NCBI RefSeq assembly: GCF_000003195.3
Contig: NC_012870.2
Span: 36,024,741 to 36,088,740, forward strand
From: Sorghum bicolor
Lineage: Eukaryota > Streptophyta > Magnoliopsida > Poales > Poaceae
Length of the DNA: 64,000 nt
Direction of reading: 5' to 3'
Position 1 is the first letter of the stretch. Every line of letters begins with the position of its first letter. The translations under genes were made by a program, and so were the position numbers. Shown here one piece after another: positions 11,861 to 24,295 of this stretch. Below the pieces are notes generated by a model that saw only the letters and a list, made by a program, of their open reading frames with translations, searched no databases and was not told the origin of the DNA.

Positions 11861-12584
11861 TATTGACACCGTGTTTTGACATGAGTCTGGAAGGTTAATG
11901 AAGCTTGGATCGGCAGATGGAGAAGTAACGACTAGCTAATAGAAAAGTTGCCAGTGGCCTATGATATCGATGATAAGGCCTCAGGAGGGAGGTATGATTA
12001 AGTCTAGGAACATTGGTTGATCGGTACCGATGGTCGATGTTGACGATTGCCAATGGAGGATGAAGATGCCGATGATGGTACATAGAGACGTGGGAGTCAT
12101 CGGTAGGAATAATGGTGGTGTGCCGATCGTCCAAGATAGATAAATTATTGTTTTCTATAATTGTTAGAGTTTATTTTATGTACAAGTTCTATTTGATTTG
12201 CAATTAGAATCCTAGTCGTATCTGGTTGTAACTATTTAGGATAGAGTATAAATATAGGCCTAGTAGCGATGTAAGAAGCCAATCCAATCAATCATACACA
12301 AAGTTTTTACATCTCTTTTTGCATCTACTTTCGACGACTTCGTAAAATCGCTTATTTTCTTTTACTTATGAGTTCTTAAGAATTCTTCGAGTCATACTCA
12401 ACGAGTTCTCGAGTTCTGTGTGAATACCTCTTGGCCATGGCATCCGGGCGTATCACTGTTGTCGGGACCAAAGTATTCAAGTTATCACCTTTGTCGATTG
12501 TAAGGTCAAATCGGCTGGCACGCCTTAACGTTGAAATCGGGTATTAGCCCTTTGTGTTTGCAGATTCACTTTTGCACCAACACA
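11861..12584 (+). repeat. Element 2 5' LTR
   Basis: About 724 bp, aligned over its length with the element 3 LTR at 49478-50203. The terminal TG has decayed to TA (TATTGACACCG). It ends near CCAACACA before the PBS. It contains several GCCGAT/ATCGGC motifs. The right boundary is placed by eye and may be off by a few bases. Confidence 0.75.
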
Positions 12585-12588
12585 TCTT

Positions 12589-12607
12589 TTGGCATGCCCG
12601 GTGGGAC
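12589..12607 (+). other. Element 2 primer-binding site
   Basis: TTGGCATGCCCGGTGGGAC directly after the LTR, matching the element 3 site with two differences. The primer tRNA is not assigned. Confidence 0.6.
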
Positions 12608-12628
12608 CAATCTATCATCGAGATCAAG

Positions 12629-12704
12629 ATGTCTACTACTGAGTTCGACACAGACAACATCATTGTTGTAACCGAGGCTGATCTCAGGGATGAGCAGAAG
12701 CAGG
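12629..12704 (+). pseudogene. Element 2 gag, first 25 codons
   Basis: Starts at ATG 12629 with MSTTEFDTDNIIVVTEADLR and runs to 12704, where element B is inserted. The frame resumes at 20732 after the GCAGG duplication. The same start is used in element 3 (50248). Confidence 0.85.
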
Positions 12705-13915
12705 TGTTGATATTTGGTAACGCAATAAGGAAATGATCCGCAAGCGCACGGATATCGGTGAGCATTTCACCCGGGAGGTTTTCCAGAGTATCGTATTTAT
12801 ATTTTTACCACTGGAAGAAAGGGTGCATCTGACTAACCAAATCTATTGCTACTATCCCTTTAGGCTACAAAGAATGTCTCTCGATGTGAGTGATGTATAG
12901 AGAAGACTGCAACCGTAGTCTCGTTCTAACCTTGGTAAGGATGATCTACTGTTCTATTGGGGAGGCTCACGGAATCTAGACAACACAAAGGATGTTCAAC
13001 CCGCACCTATAAACCTACCCGTCCTGCTAACAAGATATGGGATACAAAGGTAACTCGGAAATGTCACGTTCCTCGCTACTACCACGGTCCAGCTAGTCAG
13101 GGGATATCTATGAGTACCCTAGCCTAAACACCACGTTTACGCTAGCAAGTGATTACTCTAATACTCAACCGGAAGAGGATTAAAGTAAACTCATAAACCA
13201 AAGAACAATAAAACAAGAACTTACTAGAATTAGAAGTCAAATTACTGAAGAATCTTAGAAGCAAGCCTCGGGTTGGGAGACTTGATCCCGTAGGTACAAC
13301 TTGAAGTAGACACCGACAGGCCGGCCTTCCTCCGATCTACACCTCCACTCTATCTCTCTCAATCTAGTAGAAACTAGAAGATCTATTTCTACTTTACATT
13401 GGTTGCTAAGCCTAAAAAGAAATATTAATTAGAGAAGAGGTTTTCCTTCGAGGGCACCCCTCAATCTCTATGATAATTTCTTGTCTTCTCCAAGGGCCAG
13501 GGAGGTCTCCTTATATAGTCCTCCTCCTCTATGCGTTTTTGGGTTGGTAGGCGAGGTGGTACTATGTTTTCCTTGATCCAATAGGTCGGTGGAACATCTC
13601 GTGCGAAGAGAGTCCTGATTGGCATCCAACAGGGGGCGGGCGCCCTGGGCCTGGCCCCGTTCGGCCTCCGCTTCCTTCCCGTGGCTTCTGGAGTCTTCTA
13701 GATGGTAGAAAATTGCGCAGTGCGTTGATATCTCTATGTAATCCCGACATATGGGCCTTTCTTCCTTATTTCCTGATAACCCCCTGCAGAAATAGACAAA
13801 CACCAAAACTCGTGGAATTCTGTCAGATAAAACCCTAAGTCTAGATGTTGATTTCATTTGGATCCTTTTCTTTGTTTACTTGATAATTAAATTTGATACT
13901 TAAGGACCGTCAACA
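12705..13915 (-). repeat. Element B 3' LTR
   Basis: 1211 bp from TGTTGATATT to CCGTCAACA. On the minus strand a TATATAA box lies at 13511-13517, with one GGGCGGGCGCCC at 13634-13645. The partner LTR has two copies of that motif, which explains the 21-bp length difference. Confidence 0.9.
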
Positions 13916-16111
13916 AACTCCCCCAAGCTTACCTCTTGCTCGTCCCTGAGCAAGGATGAACTCAAGAGTTTCTGCAGTGGTTTCATGCCTTAAAAGTACA
14001 CACGCATTCAAGCAAGATCTCATCTTTGAGTTAGAATAAACTGTTAAGACTTAAAACTTACTCATTTTACCTTTCACTATGGGGCTTGTAACCATCACTT
14101 GTGTCTTGAGCAGTTAAAAGATAGAACGGTCAAGTCAAGCGCCATGTCTCTTATCCTTGATCAGCTATAGCTCTGGGGTTTTTGCAGATTTTTCAAATAA
14201 AACTCAGAGATTCCTTATATGACTCTCTCAGATCTCTCTTTTGTGGTATTTCTGGATCCTTACCAAGGCAGTAATGGTACATGCCTTCTCTCAAAGTATG
14301 TGGTATTTTTGGTATGAGGCATAGTGATATTGCCTTCTCTCTCACCCTACTCTAATAAGGTTCTGATATCTAGAGCTCATAGGTGGGAGACAGCTAATAC
14401 ATACTTACAAGACATTTATTGCATAGTCAAACCATGGATCCAGAGAAACAAGTCAATAAGTCAAATCAAGACGTGCATGTGTGGCGAATGAATGGCGTAT
14501 GGTGATGATGGTGATAATAGTGGTGAAAGTCTAATTCTACTTTTGCTCTTTTGAGGGGATACATACCTTTCTTGCACTTTGAAGCTTTTTGAGGATAATG
14601 AGATGCTCTATATTTTCTTTTTCTTTCCTCTTAGGTGGGTATCTTGTACCCCTAATTCTACTGTCGGACACTTGTCCATTTTTAGCTCTCGTCTCACTTT
14701 TTTTTCTTTTTCTTCGAAGTTCCGGGCACTTGCCCCTTTTTATTTGCTCGTATATTATTATTTTTTTCTCTTTTTTTAGAGCACTCATCTCCTTAAATAA
14801 TATAGCAAGTGGTAGTAACCAAGATAACTCGAGCATTTATTTCACAGGAAATAACAGGGATAGGATAATATTTTTGGCTATTCTCTCCTAGATTAGGAGT
14901 AGAATAATTTTGGGTGAATCTGGAGATGGAAATGAGTGGATATATGTGGATGGTACTTCTAGAGTAGAAGTAGCATGTATGAGTGAACGTGCAAGTGAAT
15001 CTTGATTTTAACCACATGACAAGCTCCTAAGGGTCTACCTAGCTTGACCACACTCAATGCTCATAAGTAGTAAAAAGTAAATATGTGGCTCAAAGTCTAG
15101 CAAGCATGTATATATGGCTGTGGTAGGAATTTAAACTCTCATCATATAGGAGCTCATCATGTGTTATTTTAAAGATTTTTCAAAGATAAAATTCTCCAGA
15201 ATTCTAGCATCTCTAGGAACAGATAAACAGCAGCTCAACCTTCCCATATCATATCCGTTAACAACTTAGACTTTAGATCAAGTACTCTTCCCACAAGTTC
15301 AGGTTTAGAGCAAATCTTACTTCATAATAGTCATGCCTAAACTTGAGAGAGATTTCAATTTTAAGAACTAGTCATGGCAGAGCAACTATTCATCATTTCC
15401 ATGTGAGAGTTTACCATGACTGTTCATAGCAAACTTTATTTATTTATTTATTTAGCAAACTAAGCAAAGATATATATATAAAAGCACAAAATCTTTATTT
15501 GGGTTTTCATGATTATGCATCTTTTATTATTTGAGTAAAGTATAAATGCGAGTAGAAACACTTAGCTGGATAAATGGGGGTGCTCTCCCCCAAGCTGGAT
15601 TTTGACGTAATTTCTTCTGATGTGCTAGCAGGTGACGGAGGTGTATTTGAATGTCAGTAGCATTCTGACAACGATTAGAATGTCCTCTGTCTCCTAGTCT
15701 TCTTGATTCTTAAATTCTGTAGAGCTCAAATAGACAACAAAGCTTGGTGGAACTGGTTAAGTGTTAGCATAAATATCTAGCCTTTATCATGTTGAGCCTC
15801 CTTAATAAATGTTACTTATTTAGCAGGATCATGCACTTATTATTTTTTATATTTTTATTGTAAGATGAAAACTAATTTATTTTATTTTTATGCCACCACA
15901 GTGAATGTACTTATGGGTTTTATGCCATGAGCATACTCACATGGGGCTTACTATTTTTTTAACATTTTTATTTTCTTTTCAAGATAGCATGAACCTGATT
16001 AACTAAGCAAACTATAATTGAATAATTGAAAGGAAAAGGATAACTACCAAGTTTACCTCTTCGCAAGGCGTTCGGTGTTTTTAAGTCCTCCAAACGGGAC
16101 TCTCCGTTGTC
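13916..16111 (-). other. Element B polypurine tract and long non-coding 3' region
   Basis: The minus-strand tract GCTTGGGGGAGTT (13916-13929) lies immediately before the 3' LTR and would prime plus-strand synthesis. A second AGCTTGGGGGAG-like tract is at about 15584-15597. The 2.2 kb in between carries T-rich and GTG/ATG-rich low-complexity stretches and no supported reading frame. Confidence 0.7.
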
Positions 16112-17160
16112 TCAGTCGTCCTGGGATTTGCTGGGTGGCGTAGTCGGTGGTTCCGGCGGCGCCTCCTCTTCGTGTATAACTTTCTGTTCTTTCCACACCT
16201 GACTCGGTGCTACGGTCTCCTCAGGACAATTCTGTTCAAGCTGTATGTCTTCAGACCTTATCACTTCTCCTTCGTAGTCTACCCATCCGTCCTTGATGAT
16301 TTGCCTCCTCTGGTTGCGGTTGCGTTGTCTTCTTCTTGTCCTGACCTGCTTAGAATCTTCAACTATATAGTTAGAATCATTAAAGTAGTGGCGTACCTTC
16401 TCAGAGGGGAAATACACGTGGACTTCTCCGGTTCCAATGTAGATGATTGCTTTGATAGTGTTGAGGAACGGTCTTCCAAGGATTGTGGGTGCATCATACT
16501 CGTCTTCTCCCATGTTAATGTCCTAAAAATTATCTAAAGTTGAATGTATCTTAGTTGTAGGGGCATGGTTCCATGCAGGAGCTGATAAGTGACTGCGGCC
16601 ATTATGTTGTCGTTAGATCCGGTGTCGTAGAGTGTCTTCTAAAAAGAGTATCCATTGATTGTGCACTCAATGCTTGGAACACCAGGGTCGTCCTTCTTGA
16701 TCAAGAAAGGAGACTTGAGTCGACGATCTTGACCTCCTTGAGCTGCAGTGACCATCTCAGCTGACTCGGTCCACATTTGCTTATTCTTGTTCCTCCTGTT
16801 GGTCCTCTTCCTTGGTTCATGTCAGGATTGCTCTGAAGTTTGTGTAGTCTTGTTCTTGAAGGAAAGTCTCCTTCTTCCCTTTGATGTAGAGACTGATCTT
16901 GGCAGCATTAGCGTAGATGACAGCTCTGGTGTTTAGGAATTGCCTCCCTAAGATGATGGGTGCCCTCTCCTCAGTACCAGTCTCTATCACCACGAAGTTT
17001 ACTGGAGCGTACAAGGTACCAACTCGGACACAGAGGTTCTTCAATATTTTCTTTGGAAAACTAAGTGTCCGATCTCCATTGTGTTTTGTGCTCGTAGATC
17101 CCGGTTCTTCACTTGGTGGAATCTGGGAGTTGTAAAACTCCTCCATGTTTTGTTTGAAGT
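16112..17160 (-). pseudogene. Element B retropepsin-like region with two second-half signatures (broken)
   Basis: Minus strand. The upstream part (17146-16817) has a protease second half with IILGRQFLNT followed by a Lys-rich segment. It is followed by a second protease: active-site motif YDTGSNDNIMAAVTYQ near 16620, then TILGRPFLNTIKAIIYIGTG at 16440-16490 and the acidic/basic tail typical between protease and RT in Athila-like elements, ending at a stop at 16112. No RT follows. Compared with fragment C, the middle of the second protease is deleted, and an in-frame TAG precedes the DTG motif. Aspartic proteases process the element polyprotein; this one is probably inactive. Confidence 0.65.
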
Positions 17161-18448
17161 GTACCTGTTCATAGAGACAAGGCGGAGATCAAGTGCATGG
17201 TCCCTGTTGATGGAAAACCCCACAGAACCAAAAGTGTATTTGTTCTTCTCTAACCTTAAGCATAGTGAGCAAGACAAAGTTGATGGATCATGAGTGTAGC
17301 ATTTAAAACATTTGTTAGATCAGATGGCTCAACCTAATGGAATGATAATCTATCTATATTTATGTTTTGTTTATATCTTCCAAAGATTGAATGTGCAATA
17401 CTTTAGCTTATATGATTAGGAGTGTGGGATCACGAAGGTAGTACTAAGAACAAAGATTAAAGGACTAATCATGTTGAATTAATTGGGTTGGTTAATTTGG
17501 AGTTATAAATCATACATGTTTGTCTCTTTATTTATGTGAATGCTAGAACCAAGGAGAAGCTTATAAAAGTGATAGTCAAGTACCTTAGAATGTTACCTTA
17601 CTTGAAGAGTGGCGGTACAGTATCACCTTGTAGAAGCTTTCCTTTCTTAGCGGTTGTGCATCGTGTTTGTGGCATCCTCCATGGATCATCTCTTATGAGC
17701 TACGTCTTCCTCGTGTAAATTGTTAAACTTCATGTGTCCCTCTCCTTGTCTCCAATGTGAGTTTATCTCAGGACTTCCCAGGTTGATATTAACAGTTTTC
17801 CTGCAGGGGTTAGTCCGACAAAATATACCAATGCCTACTCAAGCAGTTTTTAGTTCAGTAACCAAACTAGACTCCATGTCTAATCAGATTAAGGGAGGCT
17901 ATTTAACCTAAGCACCACGCTTAATTTAAAAGCCAATAGAAGTATGTACAGTACTTCCAAACTAACACTTACTAGGATAAACAAAGGTAGCATGATGGCT
18001 TATAGAGATCTACTTAAGTGGAGATGAAGTAGTGTAATTAGTATTTAACAAATTGAGCATGTCTCAAAGGTAAGGACAACCAACATAGCAACATGGCAAA
18101 GGATGTTTTTATGTGAAGTACTCCCCCAAGCTTGAATTTTTGCAAAATTCAAGATTGGAAGAATTTAATTCAATGTTGCATGTTGATTGGTTGGGCATAC
18201 CTTGCGCTTGTCATTCATCCGATCTTCTTGCTCTAATCCTGGAAAGGTTAGTGGCAAGAATACCCGAAGGAATATTTCTACAATTATCTCATATGCTCAA
18301 TACACAAGGCAATGTTGCAAATAATTAAAAGTTCATGTTACGATCTGATAAGTGCTTGTTTAAGGACGCTAAGCTTGTCCTTGGGAAACCATTAATTTAT
18401 GTTGGCGAAGTGGTTTCCCCTCCAACGCTGACCTATATCAAGATCAAC
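17161..18448 (-). other. Element B internal region, nothing recognised
   Basis: No reading frame here resembles a known element protein. It contains another purine tract (minus strand AAGCTTGGGGGAG, about 18120-18132) and directly beside it a perfect inverted repeat, CTTGAATTTT-TGC-AAAATTCAAG, at 18131-18153. Confidence 0.5.
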
Positions 18449-19375
18449 TCAACGAGATCTGCAATATTTATTATAGACATATGCATCGATAACCGCCCTT
18501 TTAAAGTTTTTATAAATAAAAAGGAAGAGGGGGTTGGAGATCTCAAATGGGGTGATGATGGAGAGACCGATTGATTGGGGAGATGTTTTATATGAGCAAG
18601 GACTTGGTAAGGTATTTATGAAATAACTTCCATGCTCACTGTTGTTCCTCTCATTCTCAAACTCCAAGGATGATTCTTCATGAATGCTTAAAATTCCTCT
18701 AGGATTGTCTCTCAAGTTTGTTTTATCTATCCATTCAATGGTGATAGCACATGGATTTTTAATGCCCTCTAGCCATCGATGTTGCTCTTCTCGATCCTCC
18801 TTCTTATGCATGGGATGTCTAGATAGATTCATAGGATTATCGGGAGGTTCAAGACAAATAGCATAGTAGAGATTATTAAACTCAAGGATGGGTTGGATCG
18901 CCGAATTATGGGATTGAAATGTTTGGAAATTGGCTATTGAAACTTCCTTTCCTCGTCTGGGAGATGATCCCTTCTCTATTTCTAAGATTTTTCTATAAAG
19001 ACTAGTGCAAGAAGGATGTCCACGAATGAAGACATACCTTACTTTACTAATAGATAAAGAAAGAAGGACTCTACCAAAGGTTATATGATTAAGACCAATG
19101 TGAAAATATTTAGGAAAAACATGGTCTTGTAGGGCTAGGTCTAAACCAGAATTTATAGAAAGATTAAAAGATTCCCTAGGTGTAGCTAAAAGTGCATTAT
19201 CTTCTTGATTAAAAGATAGGACCTCGGCTATAGAAAAGGGTTGGTTTTGACCTATTGCAATCAACTCCGGACACAGATCCTAATTAGGGGCAGGACGTGT
19301 TGACTCCCATGGTCTATGGCTAGTCTCCGAAGGTGCAAAGAATTTAATAATAAGTATGGAATTTGAGTTATCCAT
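18449..19375 (-). pseudogene. Element B first reading frame, unknown protein in the gag position
   Basis: From ATG 19375, about 308 codons on the minus strand, interrupted once by an in-frame TAA at 19280-19282. It starts about 95 bp after the PBS, where gag normally begins, but has no Athila gag signature, no zinc knuckle and no protease motif that I can see. The N-terminus contains FFAPSETSHRPWEST; later parts are rich in His, Ile, Asn and Ser, with no obvious membrane segments. The length of the open frame around a single stop suggests it was coding until recently. It could be a highly diverged gag or a captured frame. I do not assign a function. Confidence 0.5.
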
Positions 19376-19469
19376 AAAGATAAAAATAAAAAGATAAAAG
19401 AATAAAAGTATAAAAGTATAATACAAGATAATAGCAAGACTCAAAGTTATCTCAGCAAACCGTCTTTCT

Positions 19470-19486
19470 CCCCGGCAACGGCGCCA
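19470..19486 (-). other. Element B primer-binding site
   Basis: Minus strand TGGCGCCGTTGCCGGGG, eight bases inside the 5' LTR edge. It matches the element E site with one difference, linking B to Athila-like elements for priming. Confidence 0.75.
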
Positions 19487-19494
19487 GAAATGCT

Positions 19495-20726
19495 TGTTGA
19501 TATTTGGTAACGCAATAAGGAAATGATCCGCAAGCGCACGGATATCGGTGAGCATTTCACCAGGGAGGTTTTCTAGAGTATCGTATTTATATTTTTACCA
19601 CTGGGAGAAAGGGTGCATCTGACTAACCAAATCTATTGCTACTATCCCTTTAGGCTACAAAGAATGTCTCTCGATGTGAGTGATGTATAGAGAAGACTGC
19701 AACCGTAGTCTCGTTCTAACCTTGGTAAGGATGATCTACTGTTCTATTGGGGAGGCTCACGGAATCTAGACAACACAAAGGATGTTTGACCCGCACCTAT
19801 AAACCTACCCGTCCTGCTAACAAGATATGGGATACAAAGGTAACTCGGAAATGTCACGTTCCTCGCTACTACCACGGTCCAGCTAGTCAGGGGATATCTA
19901 TGAGTACCCTAGCCTAAACACCACGTTTACGCTAGCAAGTGATTACTCTAATACTCAACCGGAAGAGGATTAAAGTAAACTCATAAACCAAAGAACAATA
20001 AAACAAGAACTTACTAGAATTAGAAGTCAAATTACTGAAGAATCTTAGAAGCAAGCCTCGGGTTGGGAGACTTGATCCCGTAGGTACAACTCGAAGTAGA
20101 CACCGACAGGCCGGCCTTCCTCCGATCTACACCTCCACTCTATCTCTCTCAATCTAGTAGAAACTAGAAGATCTATTTCTACTTTACATTGGTTGCTAAG
20201 CCTAAAAAGAAATATTAATTAGAGAAGAGGTTTTCCTTCGAGGGCACCCCTCAATCTCTATGATAATTTCTTGTCTCCTCCAGGGGCCAGGGGGGTCTCC
20301 TTATATAGTCCTCCTCCTCTATGCGTTTTTGGGTCGGTAGGCGAGATGGTACTATGTTTTCCTTGATCCAATAGGTCGGTGGAACATCCCGTGCGAAGAG
20401 AGTCCTGATTGGCATCCAACAGGGGGCGGGCGCCCAGGTCACCAGGGCGGGCGCCCTGGGCCTGGCCCCGTTCGGCCTCCGCTTCCTTCCCGTGGCTTCT
20501 GGAGTCTTCTAGATGGTAGAAAATTGCGCAGTGCGTTGATATCTCTATATAATCTCGACATGTGGGCCTTTCTTCCTTATTTTCTGATAACCCCCTGTAG
20601 AAATAGACAAACACCAAAACTCGTGGAATTCTGTCAGATAAAACCCTAAGTCTAGATGTTGATTTCATTTGGATCATTTTCTTTGTTTACTTGATAATTA
20701 AATTTGATACTTAAGGACCGTCAACA
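19495..20726 (-). repeat. Element B 5' LTR
   Basis: 1232 bp from TGTTGATATT to CCGTCAACA, paired with 12705-13915. On the minus strand the promoter has TATATAA at 20301-20307 and two GGGCGGGCGCCC copies at 20424-20435 and 20445-20456. Confidence 0.9.
20301..20456 (-). promoter_or_regulatory. Element B LTR promoter with paired GC-rich motif
   Basis: TATATAA box and, 117 bp or more upstream in minus-strand sense, two GGGCGGGCGCCC motifs whose starts are 21 bp apart, as in element E. The core GGGCGCCC is palindromic. Conservation between E and B at matching distance from the TATA box suggests a factor-binding site; this is inference. Confidence 0.5.
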
Positions 20727-20731
20727 GCAGG

Positions 20732-23700
20732 CTATGGCGAGAGCTATGGAAGAATACAAGCAGCTCTGCTTGAAATCCTTCCGTGTCAACAAGAGCAGTG
20801 AAGTAATCCAGAAGCAAGACCTACCGATGCCTCGGCAGATCACTTTTGAAGCCAATCCTGGTAATTTGCAAGATGTGGTTGACAATGCTATTAATCGTGC
20901 TTTGATCAATCAATTCAGTGTGCTGTCTAATACTGTTTTCAACGTTGTGGCTAGAACATTCAAAGAACGACAGGCACCACCACTATACATGGGCCTAGCC
21001 TATCATCAGCCAGGGTTGTCATCGGTTACAGCTCCATCGGCTCTTCCGGTCGTTGCGGGTACGGAAGCTACTTCTCCACCAAGCACATTAGGGATGACTA
21101 ATGGGCAATCCACACCGATGAGAACTAATCCAGCAACATCAGAGGGGCGGGTTCAACACAACATAGATCGGCATCGTCAATGTCAGGATCTATATTCCAG
21201 AATTGTCAAGTTCCTCCCAATTGGTGGGGATATGGTATGCCCCGAAATTTTTTGCAAATAGTTCTGGAACATCTCAGGTGGCTGACTTGGCAGGAAAAGC
21301 TCCTATGACATCGGCACCTCCGGATTCGCCGATGACTCAAAATCCTCAGTATGCAACTACTACTACTGCGAGGCCTATTAGAGGGAACTTTTAGATGCCA
21401 ATGTTCCAGATGCCTAATGCATCGACGGATCCACTGCCGCTGCACCAGAGGTTTATGACTCAGACAGGGTATGTCAACCCAATGATGACACCCAATTATC
21501 AGCCATCGGCAGGGCTTGCACCGATGAATGTCAACAATGGGTGGATAGGGCAGTTTGTCCTTCCACAAATGACACAACAGAATCATCAGGCTACAGGATT
21601 CCAGCAGGGACAGATGCAAGTTGGATTTCAGAATCAAGGACCAGCCAATCAGCCGATGAATCTTGCTCAGCAGATTGGTGGCCAGCAACCTATGGCCAAC
21701 GCCATGTTCCCTGGAGATCGTGCAACTTAGAGACATGTGGAGGTTTATCAGCAGGTGTCGGAACCTCAACCCCCACATCGGCAGGATGCCAATGCCTATT
21801 GGGCTGATAAAATAGTTGAAGTAATGAGAGATCAATTCGGAATAAAGTCGAAGGTTAATACTTATTCTAATCGGACACCATATCCTCCTACATACGATTT
21901 CATTTTGCTTCCAAATCGGTACAAGGTGCTAGATTTCACTAAATTCTCTGGACAAGATGACACGTCGACTATGGAACATGTCAATCGGTTCATCATCTAG
22001 TGTGAAGAGCCTGCTAACAGAGATGAATTATGAGTTCGTTTATTTTCATCATCTTTGTTAGGATCGGCATTTACTTGGTTTATTTCACTACCTCCAAACT
22101 CAGTGATTACTTGGGCCGATTTAGAAAAGTAGTTCCACAAATACTTCTTTTCTGGAGTCCATGAGAAGAAGATTACCGATTTAGTAAGGCTGAGGCAACG
22201 CAATGATGAATCAGTTCAAAGTTTTGTGCAAAGGTTGCGGGATGTCAAGAACAAATGTTACAGTTTGGTTCTAGATGATCCGCAGCTAGCCGATTTGGCT
22301 TTCTAGGGATTGTTACCACACATCAAAGACAAATATGCTTCTCAAGAGTTTGAAAGTCTAAGTCATTTGGTGCAGAGGATTTCTGATCAAGATATCAAGA
22401 CTTTTGAACCTAGGAAGGCTTCGAACAAGAAAGTGTCATTTGTCGATGAGGCAACGAGTTCAGAATCTGATGAAGAACCAGTCATCGGCTTGGTAGAATG
22501 GGTGAAGAATAAAAATCCGATGTCTTGTCCTTTAGGCCAGAAAGAACCGGAGAAGTTTGCTTTTGATATTACTAAGGCCGATAGGATATTTGATTTTCTA
22601 CTTCAGGAGGGGCAGATTAAATTGTCACCATATCATGTGATTCCAACGGCAGAAGAGTTGAAAAAGATCTAGTATTGCAAGTGGCATAATGCAACATCCC
22701 ATAGTACAAATGAATGCAAGGTGTTCAAGCAACAATTACAATCTCCTATAGAATCTAGGAGGATTAAATTTGATAACTCCAAAGCTCAGAAGCCGATGAA
22801 GATTGATCAGCATCCTTTCCTGACAAACATGCTAGATGCCAAGGGAAAGACTAAAGTCTTAACATCGGAAGCGGCTGAAAAGAGCGCATCGGTAGATCCC
22901 CAGCATCAGATTACTACCGATGATGCCAAGGGCAAAGGTTTAATCCAGGAAGGCAGTAGCACTGGGAGACCTCCTGGATCTAGTATTGTTATTACTCATA
23001 GATGGCATCGAGAAACATGGCAGCAATGTGAAGATCGATACCGTCGTCGGCAAGAGGATCGACGCCGAGAGGAAGAAAGACGCCGACAAGAGTGAAATTG
23101 GCATAAAAGATCACTAGAATTGCCCATTATTCATTCATTGTTGGGAGCAAAACATCAAGTTACTAACTGTCAGAGACTACCCTAGATGTAATTGTTATAA
23201 TCGGCATGACCGACCAAATCGACGATTCCAGAACGATGATCGACGCTTTAATGAGCCGATCAGGGGGAGGATGTCAGTTCATGATCGGCTGGGGGGCTGG
23301 CTTAGTGAGCATAACAAGCTTGGTGAATGTGTTGGTTATTTTCCAAGGAACCAAGAAGAGCTTGAAGAAATGGGAAATGCACGGGTGCCCGATGAATTTA
23401 TTTTTTGTAGGGATGCTAATACTCATCGGGTGGAATCAAGGGAAGTACGCTATCGACCAGTGCGGAAGACACAACTTCCTAGTGGTGTCCAGAAGGATTA
23501 ACCAAGACACAGAAAAGGAGGATGCAGCGAGAGAGGCACGAAGAATTAAGTAGGGAAGAAAATTCTTCTAAGTCTGAAAATCGGCAGCAGTCAGATCCCA
23601 GGGGAAAAGGGCCATCTGCAGATGTTAACATGGTGTTTATGTTGCCCATGGAGTTTCTTGCACCTTTTAGTGATGATGAGGAGATAGAATTCTCTGATAA

Positions 23701-24295
23701 GATAGCTCAATTGGTGCTTGACCCAATGACGGCTATTTTTGAGAAGCCTTCCGACGATGAAAGACAACATCTTAAGGCTCTGTTAGTCAAAGGCAGAGTT
23801 GATGGGCAGCCGTTTTCTAAGATAATCATTGATGGAGGGGCTGCAATTAACATTATGCCATATACAGTATATCAAAAACTTGGCAAAGGAGATCAAGATT
23901 TGACCAAGACCGATATGATGTTGAAAGATTTTGAAGGGAATGTATCTCCAGTTAAGGGGGCTATATGTGTTGAATTGACCATCGACAGTTAGACCTTGCC
24001 GACAAGTTTCTTTGTCATCAGTGGAAAAGGTGCATATAATTTATTGTTGGGGCAAGATTGGATTCATGCCAATTGTTGTATTCCTTCTACAATGCACCAG
24101 TGCCTTGTTCAATGGGCAGGCGACAAAATTGAGATTGTCCTCGGAGATTCTTCATATGTCATTGCATCGGCAGAATCAGATACTTATGAGAGGACCAGAT
24201 GCATTTCAGGGGAAGTTTGGGAGAAAGTTTTTCTCAAAGTTGCCGATTATGAAATTCCACCGATCCAAGCCGTCGGTTCTGATAAAGAGTTTTAA
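20732..24295 (+). pseudogene. Element 2 gag-protease (broken)
   Basis: Resumes the frame interrupted at 12704. In order: a coiled N-terminus, a long Gln/Pro/Met-rich linker, the capsid domain at about 21900-22400 (YKVLDFTKFSGQDD, VQSFVQRLRDVKNKCY), an acidic block (SSESDEEPVIGLVEW), a zinc knuckle of C-x2-H-x4-H-x4-C spacing around 22675-22720, an Arg-rich stretch, and a retropepsin-like protease with IIDGGAAINIM (23827-23859) and LLLGQDWIHANCC. At least six stops or frameshifts break it (for example TAG near 21392, 22000 and 22305, a frame change near 21160, TAG at 23990). The protease frame ends with TAA at 24293-24295, overlapping the pol ATG. Confidence 0.8.

Larger units (their letters stand above)
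12705..20726 (-). mobile_element. Non-autonomous Athila-like element B, complete with TSD
   Basis: An 8.0-kb minus-strand LTR element with 5' LTR 19495-20726, PBS, a first reading frame of unknown type, a protease region, a long non-coding 3' region, polypurine tract and 3' LTR 12705-13915. GCAGG flanks both sides (12700-12704 and 20727-20731). It has no RT, RNase H or integrase, so it needs another element's enzymes. The two LTRs differ by a 21-bp indel and roughly 1.5 percent of bases by eye. It interrupts gag of element 2. Confidence 0.9.
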
